Source: Lepidostoma basale | Taxonomy: Eukaryota; Arthropoda; Insecta; Trichoptera; Lepidostomatidae | Assembly (NCBI GenBank): GCA_022606425.2 | Contig: JAHDVF020000933.1 | Span: 248,001 to 312,000, forward strand | Direction: 5' to 3' | Length of the DNA stretch: 64,000 nt | Shown: positions 34,201 to 49,200 of the stretch, piece after piece | How the letters are laid out: every line of letters starts with the position of its first letter | How positions within the stretch are numbered: position 1 is the first letter of the stretch | The notes under the pieces: model-generated | What the model saw: only the letters and a program-made list of their open reading frames with translations | What the model was told of the DNA's origin: nothing | Database searches by the model: none | Translations under genes and position numbers: made by a program

Positions 34201-37200
34201 ATTTACATCGTTAACATATAATATTTTACCATTCTTTCTTCATTCGCCTTAACGACCCTTTCATTATTTTGTTCATAACACCATCATTCGCACAGCATTC
34301 ACTTCTTATATTTTCATTCGACACTCTATCACACACAGAGTATCCACACATTCGTCTAAGAGATCTCATTTCTACTGCATTTATTCTACTTTCATCCTTC
34401 TTTTGCCAGTTTCATGCTTCGCTTCCATACATAAGGGTCGGTACAAGAACACCATTGTGCACTGCTATTTTAGCTTTTTTTTTTGGATAGGTTTTTGTTT
34501 GCGATAACAACTTTAAGTGCACCATTCACTTTGTTGCCTGTCCCAACCCTTCTTTCAATATCCATCTCTACTCGCCCATCTTTTGTAAACATTCTACTCA
34601 AATACACAAACTCATCTACTTTCTCCAAATTTTCACCATTCACGCTAATGTTGCCGGCTGTCATGATTTCTTATTTTTCAAAATTATTCTTTCCCTTGGA
34701 CTTATTCACATTCATCATCAGATCATTTCGCATGCATAAATCATACATACTATTCACCAGGACTTGTAGTTCATGCTCGTTGTCTTTAAGTAGGACAGCG
34801 TCATCCGCATACACATATTTACCAGAAGTTATCTACAATTTTTTTGTATGGATTTGAAACCGTGCATTACCACTCTGAAGTACTCTTATGTTACTATTCT
34901 TAGTTTAACGAACTTCATTTCTATTGTCAGAATGTTATCCGTCATTTACGTTATGTGCAGAAATGTTGTGAAAAGAAAGATTATGGGATTTCTTTACAAA
35001 TATTTATTTATAATTCCTTGGCTTGCCTTACTGGTCGAATGGTAATATGCCCCAAACATTTACTTATCCAGTTAGGTACTTTCTTGTTTGCGTTCACTTA
35101 GTACTATCGAAACTAAACGCATTATTTTAAAATTGAATTTTGCCATTATCGAAACTGCATCCTTTTAATGCGGGTAGGTACCTAAATGATTTAAAAAATT
35201 TGTATTTGCTATTATTCTTTTACTTCTTCTTGGTTTAGGCTTTTTGGCCAGTTATTCTCTGCGTCAAGTCCCAATATCGGATCCCAGGCGGTGACCAAAT
35301 AACGGAACTATATTCCAGCCGACTTCTTACCAGGGAATTATACAACACCCGAAGTACCCGTGTGTTCAAAATATCTTGGCATTCCTAAAAACAAATCCAA
35401 GCATTTTAATGGAACTATTGAATGTGAAGATTGAATGATAATTGAGCATCGAACAGAACACCGAGATCTCTGGATGTAGAAGCTCTTTCAAGCTGTACCC
35501 CATCCATAAGATAGCGAAAGTATAATGTTTTCGATGCTCGTGTGCATGACATAACAAAGCACTTGGAGACGTTGAAGAATAATTTGTTACGTTTACTCCA
35601 TTGGGTTATGCTCTGAATGTCACACTGAAGCTTCAAGCAATCTGAGGGATTCTCTATTTCAGAGAAAAAATTTATGTCATCAGCAAATAATAGAAAATTT
35701 TAAAACTTTATTTTGTTAGAAATATAATATCATTTATGAATATCGTGAAAAGCAATGGTCCTAAATTGGACCCCTGATGAGGTGTGAAAGGCGGAAGCCT
35801 GAAAAAGTCCATATGACACATATTGTTTTCGAGATGTTAGATAGCTAGAGAAAAGCTTGAGCAGATTGTCACTAAAGAGAATATATCAGGAAAGAACCGC
35901 GTGCGTGCCAGTGGCGGTACTCCCATAGAAACCCAGAAGCCCGGCTTGCGTAAGAAATTTTAAATGAAAACCCCCAAATCTAAGTAATCATGCCCCCGCA
36001 TAAACCAACAACCCACCAAATCACCTTCCAACAATGTTCCCATCAGACGTAAGAGGGATAGTCACATGAACTGAACCTCTGCAAGCCAGAAGAGGTTTTG
36101 ATTCAAAATTTCTTACGCAAGCCGGGCTTCTGAGCTTCTATGGGAGTACCGCCACTGCGTGTGACACTCCTTTCTTCCTGCCTACCCCTTGTTTGTTAGT
36201 GAGTCGTCAATTAATAGGACAAGATGCATTTCACTCAGAATTAAATATATATTATGAACGGTTAGTAACAATAAAATATTCTCCATTTAATAATCATGTT
36301 TTTTTTTTAATAGATGTAATTATTTTCTAACGCTGTCACATGCGTAAGGCACTTGTAATTTATTATCTATGATAAAAAAAAAAATAGAAGCTCACACATC
36401 CAGTTCGTACTTTTAATCGCCTTATCGTAATTATTATCAACTCAGTTAAGGCATTGTAAATATTAGCCTGCCTATGCGCCGTGACCAAAATAGGTACTTA
36501 ACCAAACGTTCAAGGTTTATCTCACACTAGTTGATTCCGTTTTCAAATAAAGAACAGGTGAATGATTTCATGTTCAAATTTTCGTACATCTTTAAAAAAA
36601 ATTCAAAGCGTTAAATTTTTTTGCAATAATTTTTAATTTATAGAATTTGATATATTTGAGAAAAATATTTTATCATAAATAAATATGTGGATGATATAAA
36701 TTAAATCCGTATATGATAGCGTGTCAAATGCAAGTATAAGAAGTGAATGCGATGCGAATGAAAGTGTTATGAACAAACTAATAAAAGGGTCGTTAAGATG
36801 GTTTGGACACATGGAACTTGGCATGATCAAATCAATCAATTATAAAATGTCGGTCACGTGAGGAGTCTAAGATATCGCCGTGTTGAAAGGAGCTTATGTA
36901 TGGAAGCAAAGCATGGAACTATCAAAAGAAGGATGAAAGTATAATAAAAGTAGTAGAAATGAGATCTCTTAGACGAATGCGTACTCTGTGTATGATAGTG
37001 TCAAATGAAAATATAAGAAGTGAATGCGGTGTGAATGATGGTGTTATGAAAAAAATAATGAAAGGATCATTAAGATGGTTTTGATACATGGAAAGAATGA
37101 ATGAAGAAAAAATGGTAAAAAAGTATATGTCAACGATGTAAATGGAACTAGAAATAGAGGAAGAACAAGAAAAACGTGTCACGATCTAATAAATCAGATA

Positions 37201-40200
37201 TTGAATGTCGGCCATGTGAGGAGTCAGAGAAATCGATGTGCGTGCATGACACAATGTACGAATGTTGAGGATGCGAGAGAAATATGTCAGGAAAGAAAAG
37301 TGTGGCAGTCCATTCTTTCTGCCTACCCTTTCGGAGAGACGGATTGATGGTTAGTTAGTTGGTTTTAAATACTATATTGTTTACTGGTTTTACTTGGATT
37401 TAATTTATAATAATTAATAAATTATATAAATAGTATAAACAAATTTGTTTCACCTTGCGAGGGCATTCTCAAACTGAACCTAATCGCCAAACAGTTTGTC
37501 CTTATATTGTTATTAGAAAACTTAAGGGTGGGGGAAAATTATATAATGCAAATTTTGCGGTCATTAAAAAAACAATTTTAAGGTTTTTCTAAGAACTAAT
37601 TATGAGAATGCAGTGATTAGAAATGTGGTAAGGAAACTAAGTACTATTTATATAATTTAAATTCAAGTAAAACCGTTAAACAATGATGTTTACTTTTATA
37701 AGTTAATAATAGGGTTTTACAAAACTAATACCTTAACCAGCAGCTTTCGTAAATATGGATTAACCTGAAACGAAACGTTTATGAAGCCTGTATTCTGCCA
37801 GTTGCTACTTCTGGCCTCGAAACTATAACATTGTCCAAACAAAGTGCCGAGAAACTACGAGTGACCCAAAGAGCCATGGAAAGAGCCATGTTAGGAATAA
37901 GCCTAAGAGACAGAGTCAGAAACGATACGGTGAGAGAAAAAACAAAGGTCACTGACATCATCCACCGGGTGGCGACTCTAAAATGGCAATAGGCAGGTCA
38001 GTAGCCAGAAGCTAGGACGAAAAAGGGTAAGAAGACTGCTGACTTAGAGACCGTAGACGGCAAAGAGAAGTGCAGGGCGACCGCAACTACGGTGGAAGGA
38101 TGATCTGAACAGACACGTCGGAATAACCTGGATGCAGTCTGCACAAGACAGAGTGACGCAAATGGAAGAGGCATTTTTCCAGGGGAGTGGACGGGAATAG
38201 GCAGAAGAATACCTATATTTATACTATCAATAATATGAATGATATGAGAATATAAACTGATTTGATTTTTAGTGAATTAAAATTTATTTTATTTTTCTAA
38301 AACTTTAAATAATTTGATTAAAATATTGGATTAATCAGTGCATCAATTGACTAAAACCCTTTTATATGTATGGTATAATCTTATTCCATGATTAAATATA
38401 TTAAAGTGACTTTGCTTTCTTGATTTGATTCGCTTGTAATCCCTGAGATTTACTTTTGACTTAATCTGATAAGGATTGAATTGGATTGATTTCTTATATT
38501 ATTGAAAATCTAAGATTATTTCTATTAAATTCGCTTTCATTTTGTTTTGTAATTTATATTTATAATAAGTTAAAACAAAGCTCGCTTTAAAATATTTATT
38601 TTATGATAAAAGCAAACAGACATTTTATTTGATAATGCCTTATTAACTAAGTAATACAAATGAAAACGTCAGTTTTCTAGAAGTTTTATTATATTTTATG
38701 GGAATGACATGTTTCTCCCTTCTAAGGCATTATCAAATGTGACGGAACTTCAACTCGTTGCAGTTTATATACACTAGTACATAAATGGAGCAGAATATGG
38801 TAATTAACGAAAATTTATGTGACTTTATACATTTTTAACAAAGAATTATTTGGGTAGGTCCAGAAATATTGGGTAGTGTTTCTTGGATCTCGTTAAGAAA
38901 TTTTATGACAATTATTACTTAGTAGCATTAAGTTATTACCAAGTATTCAGCAGTAGCGTTAAAAGCGTACTGCTGTACGGATGTGAGACTTGGAAGTCTA
39001 CCGCGGACGTTATTGGTAAACTCCAGGTGTTTATAAATAGGTGCCTTCGCTCAATATTCAAGATCTACTGGCCCCAAACAGTGTCAAATGCCGTTCTCTG
39101 GACCATGGCAGGCGAAAAGCCAATTAGAGAACAAGTCGCTAGGCACAAATGACAGTGGATCGGTCACACTCTGAGACGGAACCCAGCCTGCATCGCTCAG
39201 GGCGCACTAGACTAGTCCCCTATGGGGGGAAAGAGAAAGCGAGGCAGACCTAGAACCACCTGGAGAAGAACCCTGCAGGACGAGGTTAAGGCAGCAGGCC
39301 TCACTTGGGATGATGTTAGGCATCAGGCATGCGATAGAGTCGGGTGGAGAAGATTCCTTGAGGCCCTATGCACCACGGAGGTGTGACAGGACAAAAAGAA
39401 GAAGAAGATTACTTAGTTAGGGGATACTAAATGATTTTATGTAAATCAAAAATAAGTTATTTGAGGTAGGACGAAATAAAGTGTTTCTAAGAAAAACATA
39501 TTCTTACAAATTGTTTACAAATGATTTTACATATTTCAAGGTGATTTATTCTAAGTATTATATATAAATTAATTTTTAACTGTTATGTGCCTTATTAACT
39601 GTTTAATTGAAACACTGTTAAATAATATCACAATCATTTTAATTTCTATGAAATTGTCGCAACAGCTGTTTTGCTAAAATAATGCCTTAGCTAAGCAAAA
39701 CATATCATTCCTATAAAACTTCTAGAAAACTGATATTTTGATTCATATTAATGTATATTTTTAACTGTTTCATTTGGAATTCTGTTATCGTATCAAAATG
39801 TAATTATTAATTTCTATGAAACTTTCATGACAGCTGTTTTGCCAACCATTATGTATATTTAAAAAAAATGTGTATTCAAATCTGTCCAAATATTTTTAAG
39901 TCTTATATTTTCTGTTTTTCTTTTTCAGTACAACTCAGTGGATACGAGTCCCATCAGTGTATATGTTATGCACCCATTTTGGAACAAAATTGTAAAGGTA
40001 AATCATATAATTATATTTTAGTAAGAAACTGAGTAGTGTGGCGGTCCATCCTCTCTGCCTACCCCTCCAGAGAAATGGTGTGATGATTAGTTAGCTGTTT
40101 TGTTATTTTTTATATCTTTCATATGAAGCACTTAATTTGTATTGTGACATTATTAAAAATAACTAACTAACCATCACGCCGTTTCTCCGGAGGGGTAGAC

Positions 40201-43200
40201 GGAGAGGATGGAACGCCATACTGTTCTGTCCTGACATACCTCTAGCTTCCTCCACATTCATACATCGTAACATGCACGCTCGTCGATTTTTCTGACTTTG
40301 AATGTGGCCACCTTTCAGTATTTGATTAATTTGGTCGTGTCATGCTTTCCTTGGTCTTCCACGGCTTCTCTTTCCACTCACACCACTTGTCTACAACATT
40401 TTAACCATTCTTCTCTCCTCCAGTCTACATTGCGATCAGCTAAGTCTTCTGCGATCGGTAGATTGACTGTGCCAAAACGCTGTCCAAGCACAAACTTTGG
40501 CGACCGAGCCTTCGCGGTAGCCGGCCCTTCAGCCTGGAACAGTCTTCCAGCAGACCTTAAGTGCATTGAGAATCAATCAGAGTTTAGATCGAGACTCAAA
40601 ACGCACCTTTTCAAATTATCATTTCCTGACAGGAAGGGCTGATCGATTTCGTCGGGTACAGCCCTCATACTAAATATGTTTATATATATTTTTTATCATT
40701 ATTATTATTATTATTATTATCTAATTGATAAAACGGAGCATCTTCTACAGCGCCCTTGACATGAGCAATTCGTAAAAATGGCGCTTTATAAATTATCCAA
40801 TTTATTATTATTCATTCCATATGTCCAAACCATCTCAGGGATCCTTTTTTAATTTTACTAATAATGCAATCATCTGCCTTATATTTCTTCCTTATTTTGT
40901 CTTTCGGTATTCTATCATCTATTGTTTTCCCGCACATTATTCTCAGTGTTTTCATTTCTACGGCATTTATCCTACTTTCATACTTTTTTTGCTAGCTCCA
41001 AGCCTCACTTCCATACATAAGAGTTGGCACTAGAACACTATTAAGTACTGCCATCTGTGCTTTAGTTGAAATATTTTTATTTGCAGTGATGACTTTGAGT
41101 TTTGATATCTTTTTCCATTTTTCCATAAAATAATATTATTAATACACTTTTATTAGTTTTTATAATACTTCTTTATTTTTGTGAAAACCAACCGGTTTTT
41201 CTCCCGCCAGAGCTTCATCAGGGTTGCAAAAAATACTGAAATATACCAACCAACCAACCATCACGCCGTCTCCCCGGAGGGGTAGGCAGAAAAAATGGAA
41301 CGCCACACTGTTCTATCCTGACATACTTCTCTCGCTTCCTCTACATTCATACATCTTGTCATGCACGCACGTCGATTTCTCCGACCCCTCACGTGACCGA
41401 CATTCAATATTTGATTGATTTAATCATGCCACGTTTTCCTCAGCCTTCCTCTATTTCTAGCTACGTTCACGCTGTTTACATATACCTTCTTTACCATTCT
41501 GTCTTCACTCATTCTTTCCATGTGTCCAAACCATATTAATGACCCTTTCCTTATTTTGTTCATAACATTTTCATTCGCATCACTTATACTTGCATTTGTC
41601 ACTCTATCATATACAGATTTGTCACACATTCGTCTTAGAGATCCATTTCTACTGCATTTATTCTACTTTCATCCTTCTTTTGCCAGTTCCATGCTTCACT
41701 TCCATACATAAGGGTCGGCACAAGAACACCATTATGCATTGCCATCTTAGCTTTTATGAAATATAATGATTTAAAATATTATTACAATTAATTCAAATGT
41801 TTTATTTTGATTCCACAGTATGTTCCAAAATGGGTCGCGCCAAACCTGATGACTTTCGTGGGATTTCTCCTGCTGGTTGGAAACTTTGCCCTCACAAGCT
41901 GGCTAGACTACACTTACTCAGCATCTGCAGAGCCCCCGGTCGGGGGTAGCACCCCCTTGCCCCGCTGGTGTTGGCTACTCATGGCCGTGTCCCTCTTCGT
42001 AGCCTACACGCTAGGTTAGTTCTTGTATATCTAGTTAAATACGCCGCTCAATTGAACGGCTAGGCTGATAATGAAATGGCGGCATTCAATGAAGTGACTA
42101 GGCCGGTAGTTGAATAAACTCACCGTTCAATTTATTTAGTTCTAATTTTTACCACTGCAACGCTAGCAGTCATCTAACAATGTTCAACTGTCAGTCGGCA
42201 TTCCATAACATGTGTTGTTGTAAAAAGTAACACGATTTTCAAACAAAAGAGAGAGAGAGCATGCATATGGGGGATGTACTAACTCTAACCTAAACGTACT
42301 GTTCTTCTTTACTACCGTACGAGTTTTGACATTGGCTTAGCGCTTTATAAAAACATATCTTTATTTTTATTTGTATTTTATTGTATTTTACTTTAACCAC
42401 CTCAACAGACCGGAAGACCCAATTACAGAGAGGAATTACATCACAATCACCCAGGCTTCAGAAAAAACACTTTTTATTTATTATTGATTTCACCGAGAAT
42501 CGAACCTTTAGGTTAGAGATAGTTTTTAAAAAAATAATACATCCCACATCCCCTATCTACTCATCAAATTTCTACACAAACGCTAAAAACTTGTTTGTGT
42601 AGCAAAATTCCTACTTTATTTGTGTTCAAATAAATAAATTAATTCACGATAAAACAAAGTCACAATAATTTTCATCGAAATTTGTTTTACAAAATACATG
42701 AAATCCGGGCGGAGCGTTGCAGTGGTAAAAATTAGGACTAAATTAAAATACTAAAACTACCGGCCTAGTCACTTCATTGAATGCCGCCATTTCATTATCA
42801 GCCATAGCCGTTCAATTTAGCGGCGTATTTAACTAGATGGCAGCAACATATACATCTTAATTCAATGATTTATTTCCGATTATATTTTAAGAAATTGGAT
42901 AAGACTTGTGTGCGATCCATCGTGATATATGGAATGGAGTGCAGGGCGGACACCACAATCACAAAAAATGCACTCAGAGTCTCAAAAATGAAGACACTCA
43001 AAAACACATCTGGCAAGACACTACGCAATAGAATTAGGAACTCAAGGATAAAGGAAATATGCGTGGTCGAGGATGTGGTTAGGTGGGGAAGGCAAAGGAG
43101 AAGATACTGGTATGCACACGTGAGGAGAATGGATCCATCCAGACTCCCTTTCATTGTGTTGCACGGCCAACCCCAAGGTAGATGACCCCCGAGATGGAGA

Positions 43201-46200
43201 GATGGATCAACAGCTGGGAATCTTCTTAGTGTAGGTCTTGGGGCCTTTAAGAAGAATATAGCATATAGAATTAACAACTTATAATGTCAAGGATGAAGTG
43301 GCAATAGGCTGGGCATGTGTGCCGATGGGATGATGGAAGACGTAGCCAGAGGGTTACTGAATGGAGACCAAGGTTGGGCCGAAGAAGTGTCGGGAGACAG
43401 CCTACCAGGTGGAGCGAAGATATTGTGCGGACAGCGGGAAGGGCCTGGAGAACACTGGCGATAAACCGAGAGAGATGACGTGGGAGTGGAGAGGCTTACG
43501 TCCAGCAGTAGATGGAGACAAGCTGACGAAGAGAATGTCATATGTGTCAAATTTTAATATCAAACGTTTCAGGACAGAATTTCAAATGCCACAAAAATGA
43601 TCATGCCATCGAGCTAGCTGCTTCTTCAAGGAGGGAATTGTGACTTCCAAATTGTCTTTAATGATTAATACGAATTGAAACATCTGTTTTCTAGATGTTT
43701 TATTAAATTTTATGGTAGACATGTTTGGCCTTGTTAAGGCATTATCAAATGTTTGAACTTCTATAAAATAGACTTTTTCATTTGTGTTAATTATTTAATA
43801 TGGAGTTATACTAGTTTTAGTCTTGACGTGGAAATTGTGGGAGAAAATAAGAAGCATCAGTCGACACCCAAAAAAGATGGGCTGACAACCTAAGTCGGTG
43901 AAAGATGATGGATCAGAGAATCGCACGGGATAGAGTAAAATGGAGAACGTTTGAGGAGGCCTACAGATGCCAAAGGAAGAAGTAGAAGATGAAGGATTAC
44001 ATTATTGTCTGGGAAACAATAAATATGTCTTTATGTGTTTATCGTTATTAATTGTACTTTTTGTATCTATAAGAGTATCCATTTTTTCACCAAGTTAAAT
44101 TTCTCAGATGGCATAGACGGTAAACAAGCCCGGAGAACAGGTTCTTCGGGCCCTCTAGGCGAGCTGTTTGATCACGGGCTGGACTCGTACGCGGCAGCGC
44201 TGGTGCCCGTCTGTCTGTACTCTTGCTTCGGGCGTTACGACCACACCGTCCCGCCCTGGCGCATGTTCCTCGTGCTGTGGAGCATCCTCGTCTCCTTCTA
44301 CCTCAGCCACTGGGAGAAGTACGTCACCGGCGTGCTCTTCCTGCCGTGGGGATATGACTTCGGAATGCTCGTGAGTAATTAGATTGAATTGAATGTGCCC
44401 AATCCATACTAGGTGACCGGCTGTCATGGAGTTCGTTATAACGGCTGCTGGGTCATCGTACGGATCTCTTGGTTGCTCCTATACCTCCAAGTTTCCACTG
44501 CAACACCAGGTCTTCGTGTCAATACCATTATTAGGATCCTATTCTCAAACCAGTAGATTCTTTATCATAAAAAAAGAATATAAGAATATTTTTAATACAA
44601 GAGAGAGAGAGAGGAATACTTCAATTCTAATTCTCTCTGGAAGTAATTCGAAATGCACACGATGCGCATGCCTCCTGAACTTTTCTATATTATTTTGAAT
44701 TTAGTTCTGATTATTGTTGTGTTGTATTGGAAAACTCCAGGTGTTTATAAATAGGTGCCTTCGCTCAATATTCAAGATCTATTGGCCCCAAACAGTGTCA
44801 AATGCCGTACTCTGGACCATGGCAGGCGAAAAGCCAATCAGAGAACAAATCGCTAGACGCAAATGGCTGTGGGTCGGTCACACTCTGAGACGGAACCCAG
44901 CCTGTATCGCTCAGGGCGCACTAGACCGGTCCCCTATGGGGGGAAAAAGGAAGCAAGGCAAACCTAGAGCTACCTATAGAAGAGCCCTACAGGACGAGGT
45001 CAAAGCAGCAGGCCTCACTAGGGATGATGTTAGACATCAGGCATGCGATAGAGTCGGGTGGAGAAGGTTCCTTGAGGCCTTATGTACCACGGAGGTATGA
45101 CAGGACAAAAAGAAGATTGTTATGTGGCAGTAGTGTAGAAAACAATTTAGTGTTGTTAATTGTGGAATTTTTAACTTGTGAAAAAATATATATTTTCATT
45201 AAAAATTTAAACTTATTATTGATTACGATTGTACAGTGAACCAAGTTTATAAAGGGTAGAAAATCTTTACTTCTGTGAATATTTCACGGGTTGCAACTAG
45301 TTGTTCTTTAAAAGTAATTTTTCACGACTTGTATTTCACTATTAGCTTGATTTTAAGTGACCAAATAGTCCTAGTGTCAATAATGTATGAAGTATGCAAT
45401 TAATATGACCTTGTGATGAACGTGTCAAAGTCTAAAGTTATGGTATTTGAAAAGGAAGAATGTATGACGGATTATGACATAAGTGCGAACGATGAGAAAT
45501 TAAAGCAAATTTGTTTATCTGAGAATCATGTTCACAAGAGATGGAAGAATGGAGTAAGATATCAGAAGGAGAGTTGGAGCTGGAAACAAAATAAATGGTG
45601 CACAAATGGTGCAAATGGAAATATATCGACTGAAGCAAAGATGGTAGTGCACAATATAGCAGAATAAAGAAAAAAACTTATAACATTGCAGAGTTCCTCA
45701 TTTGTGTTCCTGGGAACGGGTCTGTTTGGACATGGCATGTGGAAGGCGGACTTACCCTTCGGCTACAACTCGGGCACATTATTTGAGCTGCTCATCTATC
45801 TTACCTCGCTTGGCTGCAACCTGCCTGTCTCCGTGTGGAACGTCTACAAGTTAGTCACACAGAATATTAATTATTTCACTGTCCATTTGCAGTAGTCTAA
45901 CTGACTTCATTTGCAGTAAAATAAATCAGTCTCGAACTGCGGCTGACTGCATTCACAACTCGGACAGATAACCCCATGGTTGCATTGTCTCTCACACTTT
46001 TTTGTTTGAAATTCATTGACTTTCACACTTTTTTGTTTAAAACGCATTGTCTTTCACACTTTATTGTTTGAAATGTATTGTCTTTCACACTTTTTTGTTT
46101 GAAAAGCATTGTCTTACACATTTTTTTATTTGAACTGCATTGTCTTTCACACTTTTTTTGTTAGAAATGCATTGCCTTTAAACCTTTTTTTATTTGAAAT

Positions 46201-49200
46201 GCATTGTCTTTCACACTTTTTTGTTTGGAATGCATTGTCTTTCACACTTTTTTTATTTGAACTGCATTGTCTTTCACACTTTTTTTGTTTGAAATGCATT
46301 CTCTTTGACACTTTTTCATTTGAAATGCATTGTCTTTCACCCAAAAAAGTGTGAAAGACAATGCAACCATTGCATTAATAAATAAGGGTTAATTTTTGCC
46401 CATTGACAGCCATGTTGCATTAGTGTCCCACTGATTGAGGACTAACTAACTAACCATCATGCCGTCTGTTCTCTCTTGCCATACTTCTCTTTCTTACTCA
46501 ACATTGTGTCAGCACGCATGTCAATTTGGCCGACATTTAATATTTGATTGATTTGATCACTAATTGATGACTCATTGACTACTTACTAATGTTGATTTGT
46601 ATTTCCAGATGTTACCGTGACAACAGCGGCAGCGGTTACGGCTTCTGGGAAGCAGTGCGTCCGCTGTACTCTCTTGGGGGGGTCATCACCCTCACTACCC
46701 TGTGGGTGCTCCTCTCCCCCACCAACATGTTGGACCGCGACCCCCGCGCCGTATACCTCCTCATGGGGACACTCTTCAGTAACGTCAGCGTGAGTGGCCA
46801 CACTATAGATCTTAAATGATTAATGTTTGAATATAATTATCTTTTAAAGCACCTATGGTTTCGAGTCTAAGGCAATTTACTGTCTAGCTTTGTATCATTC
46901 GAACCGCTCACAGGCGGTTTAGACGGCAGGTGAAGTGTTCTCTTTTCTTATCATCAAATCTGGAGTTCCACAAGGATCTGTGCTGGGACCTCTTCTGTAC
47001 ATAATGTTTACAAACAATGTGACCAAAGTTATAGAATCCTTCGGTTTGCTGTCAAACTACTAAGCTTACAACCATCAAATGAACCTTAGAAAGGCGAAAC
47101 ATGTCATTCCCATAAATGATAACAAAACTTCTAGAAAACAGACGTTTTCTTATCAGACGTTATTTAATATAGAGTTTTATTTCTTTGTTAAAGTAACAAT
47201 AAATATTTTTTCTTCTTCTTTTCCTTTAAACCTTTAGTTTGTTCCTGTAGTTCAGGCTGGCCTCTCTTGGGAAGTCGACTTCCAGCTATTCTTCCATCTC
47301 TTTGGCGGTCTTCCGGGGTGACGGCGGCCAAAAGGAATCTGATGCATTACAACGTGTTAAATTCTGAAAGGATCCATTCTCTGTACATGCACTTTCCAGT
47401 GCCTTCTGTGTTGTCTGCCTCATCTGACAATATCTTCCACCTTGCAGATTTCGCAGATAGCCATGTTCCTCACCCTATCTCGAAGATTCGTTCCTGCTAT
47501 TGTCCTAAGCATCCGCATCTCTGTCACCCGCACTTTAGCCTTCGTTCTTGTGGTACCCACTCTGGTCTCAACACATTTAATTTATTTACGAGGTGTGTAA
47601 GTTTAAATTCGCTGTTTTTAGTTACAAAAAAATGTTTTTTTTTTCATATAAAGCAAAAACAAATTTATTCTTAGCTACACATCTTTCCCATCTCTCGTGC
47701 AATTCGTGGATACCACACCAGAAAAAAATCCTTCTCTTTCGAGGCAAACCACTCATCAAGTCATTTTTGGATTTCTTCATAAGAATCAAAGTGCTGCTCG
47801 GCGAGTGCATGGCCCATCGCCAAAAACAGGTAGTAGTCAGAAGGTGCCAGGTGTGGTGAATATGGGGGAACGGGTAACACCTCCCAATTGAGACTCTTCA
47901 AGTAGTTTTGGACCATTGTTTTACTGATATTCCGGCCTTTTTTCACACAGAGCACTGCTTATGTCATCAATCGCACGGCATCGTCTTCCGTCTGAAGTGG
48001 TTTGCTCTTGATGGTTGGCCAGGATCTTCTGGCATGAAACCAGACATAATTACCAACATAAAAATGTATTTTGTTGTATAAAATTGCTGATGATGTGCTT
48101 CTGATCAATATTGACAGATTTCAAGCTCATGATAATACAGTAAAATGTGTCGGCATGGTAGCTTAATACGCATACTAACGCCATCTATGAGCAATCAGTG
48201 GATTTAACCTTATACACCTGGTATATTTGTCTGATTTATAAATACGTTACTTGTTCCAGTGTCGCCTGATAGTGTCCCAGATGAGTGGTACGCGCTGCGA
48301 TGCGTCCAACCGGCTGTGGAAGGCGCTAGCGGCTTGCGGGGGGCTCTCCCTGGTGCTGCCACGCGCCGAGCTGCCCCTGCTCTACTCCCTGCTGCTGTTC
48401 TCCGTGGCTTCTCACCTCCACTACGGCACCTGTGTGGTGAGTCACATATCTTAAGAAAGTATATGTTACTTGGCGGAAAACTTGGCATGATCGAATTCTT
48501 CTTCTTCCAGTCAACTTTCGCCTCCAGCAGTCACTGTCCTCAGCAGTCATCCTACAGTTTGGCTCTTGTCTGTTTGTTTTTACATTCCTATTGTATTTTT
48601 TTTGTATACAACAGGTTGTTTGAACCCAATTACTGTATTCAATATATACATATTTAGCTATTATATTGATTCTCGTGAGATGTGATGATAGCCTATCTAT
48701 CGCCATTTTATTATCACATGAATTCTACACCAGACCAAAGACAGTATGACAATCACACTGTCATCCCCGGGAATCAAACTGGGGACCTTCAGTAAGGCAG
48801 TCAGAACCATCGTCGTCGTATTGTTTGAATTGTGGTTTGGCACTTAATTTGACCAGTGCTAAAATAAAAACGCACATTCCTGTGTTGGGTAGTCAGTACC
48901 CAATCAAAAATTATCGATTTTAAATTGGAAAAATAAGAACATTCATAGCTAATCCCCTTAATTAATTATAATTGAAGTCAAAAATTTAAATAATTGAGAT
49001 TTATTTGCTAAAAACATCTGGCAATGCTCACGGGACGGGCATAGGTCCACTCTGGTTGCAAGCCCGAGAGCTACTGCCGGGCAGTGAGAACATTGAGCTC
49101 CTCTCGCTTCCACAGTGAAGAATGCAAGAGTGAGATGCGAATATAGTGTTGCGCACTCAGCGCTACGAATTTCGTTTCCGATTTCACAAAATATCTCGGA

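Noticed and set aside
46109..46354. 81-codon ORF rich in F, L and H
   Set aside because: It is a reading of the 31-bp tandem repeat; the apparent protein repeat only reflects the DNA repeat.
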